This document shows positions 35,690-46,689 of a stretch of DNA of 64,000 nucleotides, piece by piece. How positions within the stretch are numbered: position 1 is the stretch's first letter; each line of letters starts with the position of its first letter. The DNA is from Phoronis australis. Lineage: Eukaryota; Phoronida; Phoronidae. Location of the stretch: positions 272,056 to 336,055 of the forward strand of contig NMRA01000342.1 of assembly GCA_002633005.1 (NCBI GenBank), written 5' to 3'. The notes under the pieces were generated by a model that saw only the letters and a list, made by a program, of their open reading frames with translations, did not search any database and was not told the DNA's origin. Both the position numbers and the translations under genes were made by a program.

Positions 35690-37735
35690 TGAAAATTGAA
35701 GCGAGTACGTGATATCGGACAGTTGCTATTTACCACGAGAGGTCCAGCGTGAAGAAACTTTGAATTTTTCTGTGAAATACTTAGCACAACAAGGGGCAAG
35801 AATTAATTTTGAACATTTGGCGGTGACTCAGATGGCTAGAAAATCTGAACACATGCGTCATTCGACAATCCTGCTGCGCAAACAGAACGACGTTGAAGGC
35901 GCACTGTTCAGCATTTTGGTTTTGTCTGTTTATAAAAAAGAAATAATTAATAAAATCAAGCCTATGTAAGTGGTTCCCAGTTTGAATCGATTTTTCGAAA
36001 ATTTGAAGTTGATACATGTAGCTTTCCTAAAATTACTCAACTGCTCACCGGCTGCGAGTGTTTGCAGAACAACGGCGGCGGACACGTGGAGAAAATTGTA
36101 ATTAGGCAATAAAACGGTAACGACTCAACACTATATTTTTGTAAATTGGAAGAAATGTCATCCACCCAGAGTAGTTTCAGTTTTAAAGTTCGTTACTGAT
36201 ATCTTGTTAACAATTAGAGTTACTTAAGAGGGAAAAGTTTCACTGCCTATTAAACTGGGCAGTTTGGAAAATATGTGAAAAGGTAAAGTTGTCACGATTG
36301 CAAAAATAACACAAAACGTCAGCTTCATAGCTTCATACGTTTAGGTTGTGAGAGTGTTCAAAGATGGTGGTCTAAATTTAATCATTTATAGACACGTTAT
36401 GCTTGGTATTTTGATTACAGATCCACGTATTTAAATATTTTATATTAAATAAAATGTAATGGCTTTTCAAGTACAGTAATGTACACTTTAGATCGCAAAC
36501 ATTTTTAAGTCTGTTGGACCGCCACCTGATCTACATCCCCACGTTGGTTTAAGATTTAAATTTTGAGGGTACGAAGAAAATAACTGGTTTGCCAAAAAGA
36601 AACAAATCGTAATATTTTCGTAGTACTTTCAATTGTCATTTCAATGTCAAGACTTAGAAAACAAAGATGAAATGTACGACAATCCGTGTTACTTTCGAAT
36701 GAGTCCACGTCATTGAATTCCATGTCCACCAAAATAACGCCACTAACAAAAATCAACGCTACTGTCGATCTTTGACGGGCAGCAAACGAGAAAGAGATGT
36801 TAGTAGTGTAACTTTAAAAAGTAAAATCTTCCATAACAAAAACATGAAGACCACGAAAAATGTCGCGTGTACAACACTAAACAAACTGTAGACGTTCTTT
36901 TTCTTAATTCAAAGCATCGTCAGTGCGAAACGGACACCACTGATTTAGATGAAGACTGCAGAACCATCATTTTTGGTACTCTGGGCTCACTGCAGTCAGT
37001 TTCACTGATTGGCTAACTATTTTCTAGTGCCCTCCTCGGAAGTACCTGTACTGAGACTGAATATGCAATTTCAGACTCTATAACAAACTACAGTTCAGTC
37101 CAAAAGGGTTAACAATCAATCGTAGGGAACGCGATTAACTGATCCGGTCTTTGAAAACTGAAACTTATGCAAAATTAAATATGATAGTTTGAGGAAACAA
37201 ACAAAATAATAATCTAACTCATTCTTACAGTAACCCCAATAACGCTTTGTGCTGTTTTGCCAATAAAATTCGACAAAATTATTTAAAATACTTCTAACAC
37301 GTTTCCGTCCCGAGAGTCTAAAGCCATGGAACATTCGTATGGCCGGGATGGGGATGACATTCGGATTTAAAACGACCAAATCTACAAAATAGATTTCAAC
37401 TCAGTAATTTTTTTTTATTGTAAGAAACTAACTGGGAACATTTTTTTAGTAAAATTTATCAAAAATGTACTGTAGCATTCATTAATGACATCTAGCAAAA
37501 CCACTGAAGTTAGTCCTAAAATGACATCCGATACTGAGGCCCGGCGGGCCGGTTCACGATGGGAAATCCCACTAAACCGACCCGTTAGTTTTTGTTTTGC
37601 GCACATTTGTTTTACATGAAAATCATAGAAATCCCTTTCAGCAAGTTGAACGCACCAAGCTGAACATTTTAATAACAGGCTAAATTCCCCGCCAAGACGG
37701 CCGGGCGAGAGTTTGAGTTGGATTGCCGCGGCACT
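35690..37735. other. non-coding stretch, nothing recognised
   Basis: Overlapping opposite frames at 35.7-36.0 kb and a minus frame at 37116-37379 lack motifs. No upstream ADAMTS metalloprotease zinc motif (HExxHxxGxxH) was seen here. Confidence 0.4.
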
Positions 37736-37736
37736 G

Positions 37737-38018
37737 ACTGGATGCGCGCGGCAGCATAAAAAACGAGGGTCTCACATTTCAGTTGAGAATGTGGACCTTA
37801 TTCTAGTAAGATTCAAGGGGTAGACGTTCAGAGCTATGAATTGTGCATTCGCCGAATTTTGCCTGCCTTTTTAGTGGACTTTTGTCTCCGTTTTCCCCGC
37901 TGCGTACTTTTTTGGAGCCTTTAATTGTTTTCCCGCCCAGAGGCGGACCTTTTCGCCCACCGTACGATGCCAAATGGGGAGGCTCGTTTTTCGAGGCCCC
38001 TGGGTGCGCTCATGAGTA
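37737..38018 (+). repeat. GC-rich repeat, copy 1 (inverted partner at 49.7 kb)
   Basis: The segment contains TGAGAATGTGGAC, GAATTGTGCATTCGCCGAAT and TTTTTAGTGGACTTTTG. These reappear on the opposite strand in 49700-49975. Its ends carry GCGCGC-type sequence (GGATGCGCGCGGC; GGGTGCGCTCATG), similar to short terminal inverted repeats in the partner. It sits in a CpG-richer zone that extends to about 38340. Confidence 0.7.
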
Positions 38019-38019
38019 T

Positions 38020-38620
38020 ATCGTTAAAGTTTCATTGTAGTGAATCTAGCTGATCAGCCAATTCTAAGTTAGGCGAATTTCGGATAATTTTCTGGATTCG
38101 GCGCAGTCGGCTCAAACTAGTCAGTCATAATGGTCTAAACACCGACAACCATTTTTCACCCGGCCGGGCGAGTTTGGCATCGCCTGGCCGGCCAAACGTT
38201 TCTTGACACTGTCGCGAAAACCTTTAGGCGACCCCGCTGCCAATTGCCAGTGAACTCCGCCGGTGCACTGGCGGTGAATTTTTACATCAGTGGTTACCGT
38301 GACACTAAAAGCTCCCTCGGCTCCGCCGCCGCGGTGGGTCATGTTCCGGCATTTGACCGCCTCGCCAATTCACTAGGATAGCACACACTAATGTTTGGGT
38401 GATATTACATTCTTAGTAGGCCTAACTAAGTCAATTAGCCGCCGGACAGATTCTCAGTGCATAACATTTTCTAGTAATATTGACTAACGAAAGCAATTTC
38501 AATTTCTTCTGCTTCTCGCCGATTGGACTCGATCATGAATAAGCGATCAGAGCGACACCTTGTGTTGGCGTTTGATACGACAACGTCAATGACTACAATA
38601 TAAATCGAACTTTGATCGTG
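38020..38620. other. CpG-richer stretch, no gene recognised
   Basis: The segment 38120-38350 is rich in CG dinucleotides compared with the background and could mark a promoter or an unmethylated island. No exon was identified. Confidence 0.3.
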
Positions 38621-38623
38621 TTA

Positions 38624-38695
38624 TCCCATGTGGTCTAGTGGCTAGGATTCGTGGCTTTCACCCACGCGGCCCGGGTTCGATTCCCGGCATGGGAA
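38624..38695 (+). tRNA. tRNA-Glu (TTC)
   Basis: The 72-nt gene has perfectly paired acceptor arms TCCCATG and CATGGGA with discriminator A. Its A box is TGGTCTAGTGGCTAGGA, its B box is GGTTCGATTCC, and the anticodon is TTC at 38657-38659. A T5 run follows about 6 bp after the gene as a pol III terminator. It is the first member of the tRNA-Glu cluster. Confidence 0.97.
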
Positions 38696-39451
38696 AGTGA
38701 ACTTTTTATATCATGCTTGAGAAATATCGTTTCCGAGTGCTGTCGATAGAATTTTGATGTGCGCGTGTAGGACCTTATGAGTACTTTTATGTAGCAGAGA
38801 CCGTCGTTGTATGTAGCCAAAACTGAAGAAAAATAAAAGGTGTAACTTGAGTGTTATCCGCTGGTAAAGTAAACTGATGTTCCAACTTTATCAGTGATTA
38901 CTGAAAGATTCGAGATCTCAAATTCACTTGCAATGCAATTAAAAGCTACTTAACTTATTAAAAATTCAAGCCTCAAAAGATTGGAGAAGGTGTGAAAATT
39001 CCTTACAAACTGTGGCACTCGCCAATTCAGGGGAAGCCAAACGACATCTTATGAAAAAATTCAAACCTGGGGATTATATAATACTATTGTCTATCTAGAG
39101 TAAGAAGTTCATTATTTTGTCAAACTGTGTCGCTGTACTCTATGCCACGACTTACGTTGAAAACATAATGAGACCAGCAGCCTACATTCCATTGTTTTGA
39201 ATTTTCTGCCGTTGTTTTTTGTTTTCTTTTCTTGAAGCATTTTTAAAGGTGTTTAGAGGTGTTCGTATACTATTACGTAATCAGTGACGTATGAGCTGGG
39301 TGTGCTTTTGTCAAATTCTTCCGTGTGTAGCTTATGTTACGAGTAATAAACATATATAGATACATTACGTACACATGAGAGAGTGCGTATGTTGGGTAAC
39401 CAAATCGTCGGTTGGAAAGATGGCTTGCCCGAAGCATGATGAAGCCATAAG

Positions 39452-39761
39452 CAGAGGCAGATTTGGGGGGGGCAAGGGGTCCATGGCCCCCCTAAAATTC
39501 TCCCAGATTCCATTTGGCAGTTCGGGGTGCCGCGAATTGCTGACTAGCTATGAGCTCACCCAGGGGGCTCGGGGGGCGAATGCACAATGCATAGGCCTTG
39601 AACAAACACCGTTTGTTTGTTTGTTTATAGTAATAAGGTCCACAAACCCAGAAATTCGAGACCCCATAGATCCCTACATTTTAGACTGGGCGCGTCCATG
39701 AGGCGAAATTCTGTTTTTCCTGTGCTCTGCCCCCCCACTCAAAATCTTGGATCCGCCCCTG
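39452..39761. mobile_element. MITE-type TIR element, 310 bp
   Basis: The left end CAGAGGCAGATTTGGGGGGG and the right end CAAAATCTTGGATCCGCCCC followed by TG are inverted relatives. The right end read inwards starts CAGGGGCGGATCC. The direct repeat ATAAG flanks both sides (39447-39451 and 39762-39766). CAGGGGCGGATCC-type ends are common in animal non-autonomous DNA transposons. The superfamily is not assigned here. A TTTG tetranucleotide run lies inside. Confidence 0.75.
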
Positions 39762-39769
39762 ATAAGACC

Positions 39770-40650
39770 CATATCGTGACACTGCGAGGTCTGAGCTTTA
39801 CCTAACCACTTACCCTTGCTTTCATCACTTATTTGAAGTATATAACAGCGCCATCTCCAGTGACGAAACTTGTTTTATTGAAAATACTAACTAAGCATGG
39901 CACTCGGCGCACCGACCCTGACATCTACAAACAACCGTAAATGTCACTTAATCTGCTTCTTGAGTTTGTGTGGACACAACATCATCAATTTGGAGATTTT
40001 TACAGGTACCTTCAGAATAACCATAAAAAACAACGAGGCGATGGCAACAAAAAGAAATCCCTGTGTAGCTGTCTAAAAACGAACATCCGCGAACTAGGTC
40101 TTTTATTCTAATAAAATCGTCTCTGCTTTCAAATTAACACGCAAACGATTTTTGCTAATTACTAAACAAATCTGTTTATTTTTCAATGAACCTTGATACA
40201 GGTTGACATTGATATCGTTCTTTCCCAAAACAACAAGCTCCAAAGCCGATTACTTGCCAATCCGAAGTCCCCAATGGGGATCTAGGATGTTGCACTGAAA
40301 TGTTAAGAGCACCCTCAATTCTATGTTCACGTACCTCTGAACTTTTTTTCGTCGAAAGGGGGCCCTCTAGGACCGTACTTGCGTAACACTTTAACAATTC
40401 GATGTTTCAGTGTATTTAGAAATTCGGCCAAATCTATATGATTTGTCATCTAAACAGCGAAGATCAGGTACGCCTATAAAAACTAATATATGTTCATCAC
40501 TGCCGATTTTAGTGGTTTACATATGACTAGATTTATATTTTATACCTCTCCTCTTGTTTTTTCAAACGTAAACGAAAATACATTGTTTCGCATTTTTCGG
40601 CCGCATTGGCTCTCTACAGCCACTTCTACAGTGTTGAACTCCGTCAGTGG
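39770..40650. other. non-coding stretch, nothing recognised
   Basis: No exon or repeat family was recognised between the MITE and the second tRNA-Glu. Confidence 0.4.
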
Positions 40651-40656
40651 CGTGAA

Positions 40657-40728
40657 TCCCATGTGGTCTAGTGGCTAGGATTCGTGGCTCTCACCCACGC
40701 GGCCCGGGTTCGATTCCCGGCATGGGAA
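40657..40728 (+). tRNA. tRNA-Glu (CTC)
   Basis: Same 72-nt body as the 38.6 kb gene but with anticodon CTC (40690-40692), the second Glu isoacceptor. All stems pair. A TTTT terminator follows within 10 bp. Confidence 0.97.
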
Positions 40729-40729
40729 A

Positions 40730-42125
40730 TTCAGTTTTGTTGCCAGCTAGACATTTCAGAGTGCAATAACTTAATTCGTTATCAGTTATTCGTATACTTT
40801 TAATTCAATTTGTAAATTTAATTTGTAAATATTCATTTAATGTAATGTAACTTTATTATTATTTAATTTAATTTATAGCTGTGTGAGGACCATGCCTTTG
40901 GCTAAAATATGCTTTTTTGTATATCTATTTATTTCATCCTCTATATATCAAGTTTATTATTATTGTTATTGTTATTGTTATTATTACTGTTATTGATATT
41001 ATTATTCCGTCACACTGTCATATAAATTCTACAATCCATCTGCGAGAGAGGTTCTTTTTTTGACGTTTTAAACCTCGAACGTTTGCCCTCATTAACGACT
41101 GTTACGCCGCAGATGTAAAGCGTTGGATGAAACGCTAGATGTACCTGTGGTTGATGACGTATGCAGGTAAACATTGTTGCAGAAGCTAAACAATTAAACT
41201 CGAAGTGCAGTCCAAATTAGGCTCAGTTTGCTGTACTTAGATGTCGACACCGTTATCTAATTCATGTCCTGAACAACGGCTACATTGAATCATTACAACC
41301 GGTTTGGTCCACGTTCTTTCAGTCCCAGCTTCTATTGTTAGTTAGTGATTATGACTATACGCCATGCTGGAAACTACTTTCCAATGAATAGCTCAAGCCT
41401 TGGGTTTTTGTTGACAAAATCACTGTTCCATCACTTTTTTGAAAATTCAAAAACACGCATAGTCTAATTTTTACGCCTCTATTCAGATTTTATGGATTCC
41501 ACCGGTTTTCATGTCCCAATGAGAAAATGGAAAAGTAAAGACAGGATGCTTTCAAACCTTCTACTTAGATATGATCTTATAAGAAACACGTGCCCAATAT
41601 AATCACTTTTAATTGATGACTAGCCTCCTAGTGAAACTGGAAGGTGAATAGAACCAGTCGGGCTGACCACATGACTTTGGAGAAATTCAAAAGATTTCTT
41701 CAAATTGATCATTATCTCGTTTAAAGGGAATGTTTTCAGCATGATAGTATTCTGCCCAATCGTAATCCGCAAATGCGATGCCTGTGACCATTACAGACTT
41801 TGATAAGTGCAGAAAAAGAGGCAAAACCTTCTGTTTAGTTTTATATTACCACACTATTTTTATTGTCAACGATATCAAATCAAACCAATGTTACGGCCTT
41901 GTAACTAATTTGACCTCTACTATATCATTATTCTGCCTCTTATTAATTATCGTTTGTCGGTTTGGGGCCACACCATGGAAACTCGCAAGCAAAGTACAGA
42001 TAATGTTGTAAGCAAAGTACAGATAATGTTGTAAGCAAAGTACAGATAATGTTGTAAGCAACCTTTTGTGACTACTAGCCATCATTGCATGGGTGATATC
42101 AGAATAGCAAGAAATAGGTATAATA
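40730..42125. other. non-coding stretch with small repeats
   Basis: ATT/TTA-rich simple sequence lies at about 40810-41010. Three 23-bp copies of GCAAAGTACAGATAATGTTG plus TAA lie at 41990-42059. No gene was recognised. Confidence 0.5.
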
Positions 42126-42130
42126 TCGGG

Positions 42131-42181
42131 TACCATGTGGCTGTCACTCACGCGGCCCAGGTTCGATTCCTGGCATGGGAA
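42131..42181 (+). pseudogene. truncated tRNA-Glu lacking its D arm
   Basis: The 5' end (TACCATGTGG) joins directly to the anticodon-loop region (CTGTCACTCACGCGG), so the D arm and 5' anticodon strand are deleted, about 21 bp. The T arm (CAGGTTCGATTCCTGG) and CATGGGAA end remain. The missing A box and anticodon stem mean it cannot be a working tRNA. Confidence 0.9.
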
Positions 42182-42184
42182 TCG

Positions 42185-43780
42185 TATGTTTGATTTAATT
42201 GGTTGGTAGCTGATTTTTAGTAAACAACGACAAACCACAGAGGAATAACAACACAATAATTGTAGGTCAATTTCACAACACTAGGTGATAAAATCTTTAT
42301 GATGGAAGGTTGGAATTTAACCGCTATAAGACTCCTAATGCAAGTCTATATCCATCCGTATGGGAAACTTCATAATGAAAGAGAAATTAAATCTGTTCAA
42401 CTGGACTACGGTGCTTTTTCATGCAATGTCAACAAAACCCAGTATTCATAAACTTACAAAAACACCAGAGCGCCCTTAAAAACGTGTCTCTCTTTGAAGC
42501 ACTCAAGGCGAGCTTTATATCAAAAATCCTAGCGTCCGAGTGACACCACAATAAGTATGGACCTCGGAGGCAGACTGACACGCGTCATCTTCCGTTATAC
42601 TTCAAGTCGCCACCAAATTTCGTGAAATCTGTCTTCTGGATAGCATCCGTCACTGTCACTCGGGGATCACTCGTCAGGGATCTTGGCGAAGTCAACGAAT
42701 CATGCGCTGTATCCAAAATGAAGATCAGTTTCTTTAATATTTATTTCAGTCACGAACATTTTATCGTTCATAGTTTTATTCTGGCACTCCTGAAAACAGT
42801 GTTGGTCTAGCATTGCGAAATTGTAAATTATAGCTGAAAACAATACGCGTGAGTAGGCCTATAAGTAAATCTTAAGTTTTTCACTGAACGACCAACGGTA
42901 TAAACTCGACTCCACAAGCTCTTACACTGCATTAAGGTTTGGTTTATAAGCACGTAGATGTAGAAAACTTTCTGCGCCGTGGTGTGTCATTTTTGCCAGA
43001 GACAAACACGTCACCGTGCAACCAGAAGAACCCCCATTGCCCCGTACATAAGGGCTTCGCTCACCAATGCACAATAGATGGAATACGGTACAACAACATA
43101 AGTGGTTACCATCCAAACTTATGTTTTTGATACTTAGAAGTGTCACCATGATGGATTTCAAAGATATAGTAGTTAGCGACATTGTCAAGGAAATTTTTGA
43201 TAAGCTTGACGACCTTTATAGCTTCCTTGGGCGTGGACACAACTTTTACCATCATTTTAACCAGTTTTAGGAAGACTTTTACTGAGGTTGGCATATTATC
43301 TGCTTCAGGCTTATTACCAATGATAAAATTATAAGTGGAATTAAAAAGTAATACTTCTTTGAACCGCATACAGCAATAATGAAAGTTGGGTTTACATTTT
43401 TGGAACACTTAGCATCTCCAACAAAATGATGCTACCGGAAGGGATAATTAGGGTGACGCGAACAAATGGAGTTTCAGGCGACGGAAAAACGTAGTCAACA
43501 AGGAAAGATGAATACCATGACACTTCACAAATATACCGGTACCATTATACGGGTTTGTTCCAATGTGATCGCATTTAAGACTGTTGAATTCTGGATGAAC
43601 TTCTATGAAAATGGATATTATATATAAGATTTTTAGAGATGACTTTTAGAGAAAAATATTAGAAAATTTGTAATGAAGTGACGTAATATCAATTAACACA
43701 CACTCTTACCATGGCAACATCTAAATTTACAAGTTACTTTAAAATTATTACGATCGATTTATCATCAGTTACACTAAGAA
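42185..43780. other. non-coding stretch, one weak ORF region
   Basis: At 43106-43408 both strands carry protein-like frames. The minus strand has KVFLKLVKMMVKVVSTPKEA. The plus strand has an ATG in good Kozak context (CACCATGATGG) at 43148 that opens a 40-residue frame, MMDFKDIVVSDIVKEIFDKL and onward, to a stop. Neither has a recognised family. Confidence 0.3.
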
Positions 43781-43781
43781 A

Positions 43782-43853
43782 TCCCATGTGGTCTAGTGGC
43801 TAGGATTCGTGGCTTTCACCCACGCGGCCCGGGTTCGATTCCCGGCATGGGAA
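43782..43853 (+). tRNA. tRNA-Glu (TTC)
   Basis: A 72-nt gene identical in body to the 38.6 kb copy, with anticodon TTC at 43815-43817. A T6 terminator follows. It is the first of the genes lying in roughly 365-bp tandem units with shared flanks. Confidence 0.97.
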
Positions 43854-44146
43854 GCTGTTTTTTCTTCAGGAAATGGAAGACACGAAATTAAAATAGAATT
43901 TTGACAGTTTCCTTTGCAAAAGTCAAAATCTCTATGATAAATCTAAAACAGGATAAAATTTTCACACATCTACAACCAAACTGAATAACAACATGAACAT
44001 GTATATATACCAGTTGCAATACACATTCCCACATGTACCCACATTGCGAAATAACAGGAAGAACGTGAATAGAACCATTCTTGCACTGAGGTAACCAATA
44101 GCACCAATTACCTACATTAGCGACATATCAATATATTGCAAACACA

Positions 44147-44218
44147 TCCCATGTGGTCTAGTGGCTAGGATTCGTGGCTTTCACCCACGCGGCCCGGGTT
44201 CGATTCCCGGCATGGGAA
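44147..44218 (+). tRNA. tRNA-Glu (TTC)
   Basis: 72-nt gene with intact stems and anticodon TTC at 44180-44182. A TTTT terminator follows. It is the second gene of the tandem array. Confidence 0.97.
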
Positions 44219-44354
44219 GCTCTTCTTTTCAGGAAATTGAAAACAAGGAACATAGTTTATCAAAGTCGAGTTGTTAGAGTTTCAATATTAAGAGTTCCCA
44301 TCTCTTTGAAAAAAATCTAAAACTGAATACATTTTTACACATCTACAAATCAAA

Positions 44355-45105
44355 CATATACATATAGTTACCCCATACGCATTGAATAAGTTGAGTGCAA
44401 CACGGCCATGTGATAATTGTTTTAGGTATTGCACTACTGGGACTACCGTAACAGTGTCCTCTGACATGGAAAGTGCAACAGGTAGGTCAATGTCGACTCG
44501 ACGCCGTTCGCGGGTTCAATCATAAAATTTTCCCAAAATAGTTCAAAGTAATGAAATTGCCACAGTATAAATAATGTTCAGCATGCTGTCAGGTCCCAAA
44601 CGTAACATCTGGTACAAAACTGTTAATTATATGACACTTCTGGTTCAGTTTAATTTGCTAAATGTTATATTAGCGTCTGCAACTCAGGCGCAGATTCCTG
44701 GGTAACTACAATGTTAAATGTTGTTGTTATTTAATTATTTTTATGAAATGTTACAAGTTCAATGCACAACTACCGTTGTTTTAATCTTTTTATCGCTTTT
44801 TAAGTAAGAAATCGTTACATTTAAAACTTTTTCTCTTACTAGATAAAACTTGAAACATAACGCGCAAGTCCATACATATAGCATGCAATACGCCACGCGA
44901 ACAATCTGGATGGAGTATTTAAAAAACCTGCTAAAATGAAAGAAACTTAAGCGTATGGGATAAATACAAAACGTACGTCGATTGGCGTAGACGAAGTAAT
45001 ATCCTACTTTACATTAATTTCTTTGATGTCGGTCGATACGCGGAATAATGTCGAGTGGATATTACTTCATCTACGCCACTCTGAGTACGTTTTGTGTACG
45101 TATAC
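44355..45105. mobile_element. insertion of about 740 bp inside one tRNA-Glu unit, with hairpin
   Basis: Alignment of neighbouring units shows extra sequence between about 44355 and 45105. It ends in a strong inverted repeat: 44965-45003 (TACAAAACGTACGTCG, then GGCGTAGACGAAGTAATATC) pairs with 45057-45095 (GGATATTACTTCATCTACGC, then AGTACGTTTTGTGTA) across a loop of about 53 bp. A B-box-like GGGTTCAATC lies at about 44512. No transposase or target duplication was identified. Boundaries are approximate. Confidence 0.55.
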
Positions 45106-45248
45106 CAGTTGCAATACAAATTCCTACGTGCACCCGCGTTACGAAAGTAACAGGAAGCACGTGCAGAGAAATTGAAAATGATTCCTGCACTGAGCCATTG
45201 AACATCAATTACTACTATTAGTGACATATCATAGCACTCACAAACTGA

Positions 45249-45320
45249 TCCCATGTGGTCTAGTGGCTAGGATTCGTGGCTCTCACCCACGCGGCCCGGG
45301 TTCGATTCCCGGCATGGGAA
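45249..45320 (+). tRNA. tRNA-Glu (CTC)
   Basis: 72-nt gene with intact stems and anticodon CTC at 45282-45284. A TTTT terminator follows. It is the first gene after the insertion in the array. Confidence 0.97.
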
Positions 45321-45609
45321 GCTATTCATTTTAGGGAATTGAAGACAAGGAAAAAATTTGGAAGCAGACTAAACTCGAATTTTTAGAGTTTCGGTTGCAA
45401 AAGTTCAGTCTCTTTGAGACAAATCTAAAACTGAATAAAATTACCACGCTTATTCAAGTCAAACTGAAGTAACAACATAGCCAGCAGTACGCATCCCCAC
45501 GTTGCGAAAGAACTAGGAAGTACGCGCATAGAAACTGAAAATGATTCTTGATGTAACCAATAACATCAACTACCAAAATCAGCGACATATTATGGAATAC
45601 ACAATCAGA

Positions 45610-45681
45610 TCCCATATGGTCTAGTAGCTAGGATTCGTGGCTCTCACCCACGCGGCCCGGGTTCGATTCCTGGCATGGGAA
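45610..45681 (+). tRNA. tRNA-Glu (CTC), diverged
   Basis: The anticodon CTC and the A and B boxes are present. The acceptor arm is TCCCATA against CATGGGA, so the innermost pair is A-C. The D loop has TAGTAGC instead of TAGTGGC. The T stem has CCTGG instead of CCCGG, a G-T wobble. It may be weakly functional or an early pseudogene. A duplicated ATTGGGAAGC lies just after it. Confidence 0.75.
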
Positions 45682-45982
45682 TTGGGAAGCTGTGCTTTTT
45701 AAGGAATTGAAGATAAGGAATTATTTTTATCAAAGCAGACTTAAGTCGAATTTTCAGAATTTCGTTTGTAAAGTTCTAATCTCTTTGAGACAAATATAAA
45801 ACTGAATGAAATGTCTACATATCTGCAAATCAAACTGAAGTAATAGCATAGCTTGCAGTACGCAGGCCCACGTTGCGAAAGAACCAGGAAGCACGTGCAT
45901 TGAAAATGATTCTTGATGTAACCAAGAACATCAATTATCAATTGCCAAAATCAGCGATATATTATGGAAAACAACAATAGGA

Positions 45983-46054
45983 TCCCATGTGGTCTAGTGG
46001 CTAGGATTCGTGGCTCTCACCCACGCGGCCCGGGTTCGATTCCCGGCATGGGAA
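45983..46054 (+). tRNA. tRNA-Glu (CTC)
   Basis: 72-nt gene with intact stems and anticodon CTC at 46016-46018. A TTTTT terminator follows. Its flanks closely match the unit before it. Confidence 0.97.
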
Positions 46055-46339
46055 GCTGTGCTTTTTAGGGAATTGAAGATAAAGAATTAATGTTATCGAA
46101 GCTGACTTAAGTCGAATTTTTAGAGTTTCGTTTGTAAAGTTCTAATCTCTTTGAGACAAATATAAAACTGAATTAAATTTCCACGCACCTGCAAATCAAA
46201 CTGAAGTAACAACATAGCCTGCATTACGCATGCCCACGTTGCGAAAGAACCAGGAAGCACGTGCATACGAATTGAAAATGATTCTTGATGCAACCAATAA
46301 AATCATCTATCATATCAGCGACATGTTATTGAATACAGA

Positions 46340-46411
46340 TCCCATGTCGTCTAGTGGCTAGGATTCGTGGCTCTCACCCACGCGGCCCGGGTACGATTCC
46401 CGACAAGGGAA
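46340..46411 (+). pseudogene. decayed tRNA-Glu (CTC)
   Basis: The last unit of the array has TGTCGTC instead of TGTGGTC at the A-box start. It also has GTACGAT instead of GTTCGAT in the T loop, so the universal T55 is lost. The T stem reads CCCGA, and the acceptor 3' strand CAAGGGA has a mismatch. These changes hit the B box and key tertiary contacts, so it is very probably dead. Confidence 0.85.
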
Positions 46412-46689
46412 CATTTTACGAACACGTCTTACAGTATGGGTGTGTTGAACTTTTAAAAATTTTGTTCAAAAGCTATTCCCAGGGACTTTTAATTTTATTT
46501 TTGAATAATAACTTTGCACCAAGGTATAATCAAGTCTGGCAGAGACAGTACAATTTTCAATGGTAAATTTGAGCAATACGATATTAACACAAGAAAAAGA
46601 CGACATCTTTTTAGTAACTCATTTAGCTACAACGAGAGGTACGTTCAGAGTAAAACAACGCTATCAATAACATGACCAAACAATTCTTT

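Larger units (their letters stand above)
43782..46411 (+). repeat. tandem array of about 357-373-bp tRNA-Glu units
   Basis: Gene starts at 43782, 44147, 45249, 45610, 45983 and 46340 are 365, 1102, 361, 373 and 357 bp apart. The spacers also align: each carries a downstream GGAATTGAAGA-type block, an AGTCTCTTTGAGACAAAT-type block, and an upstream GAAAG-AACAGGAAGCACGTGC block. The array arose by tandem duplication of gene plus spacer. The one long interval contains an insertion of about 740 bp. Confidence 0.9.
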
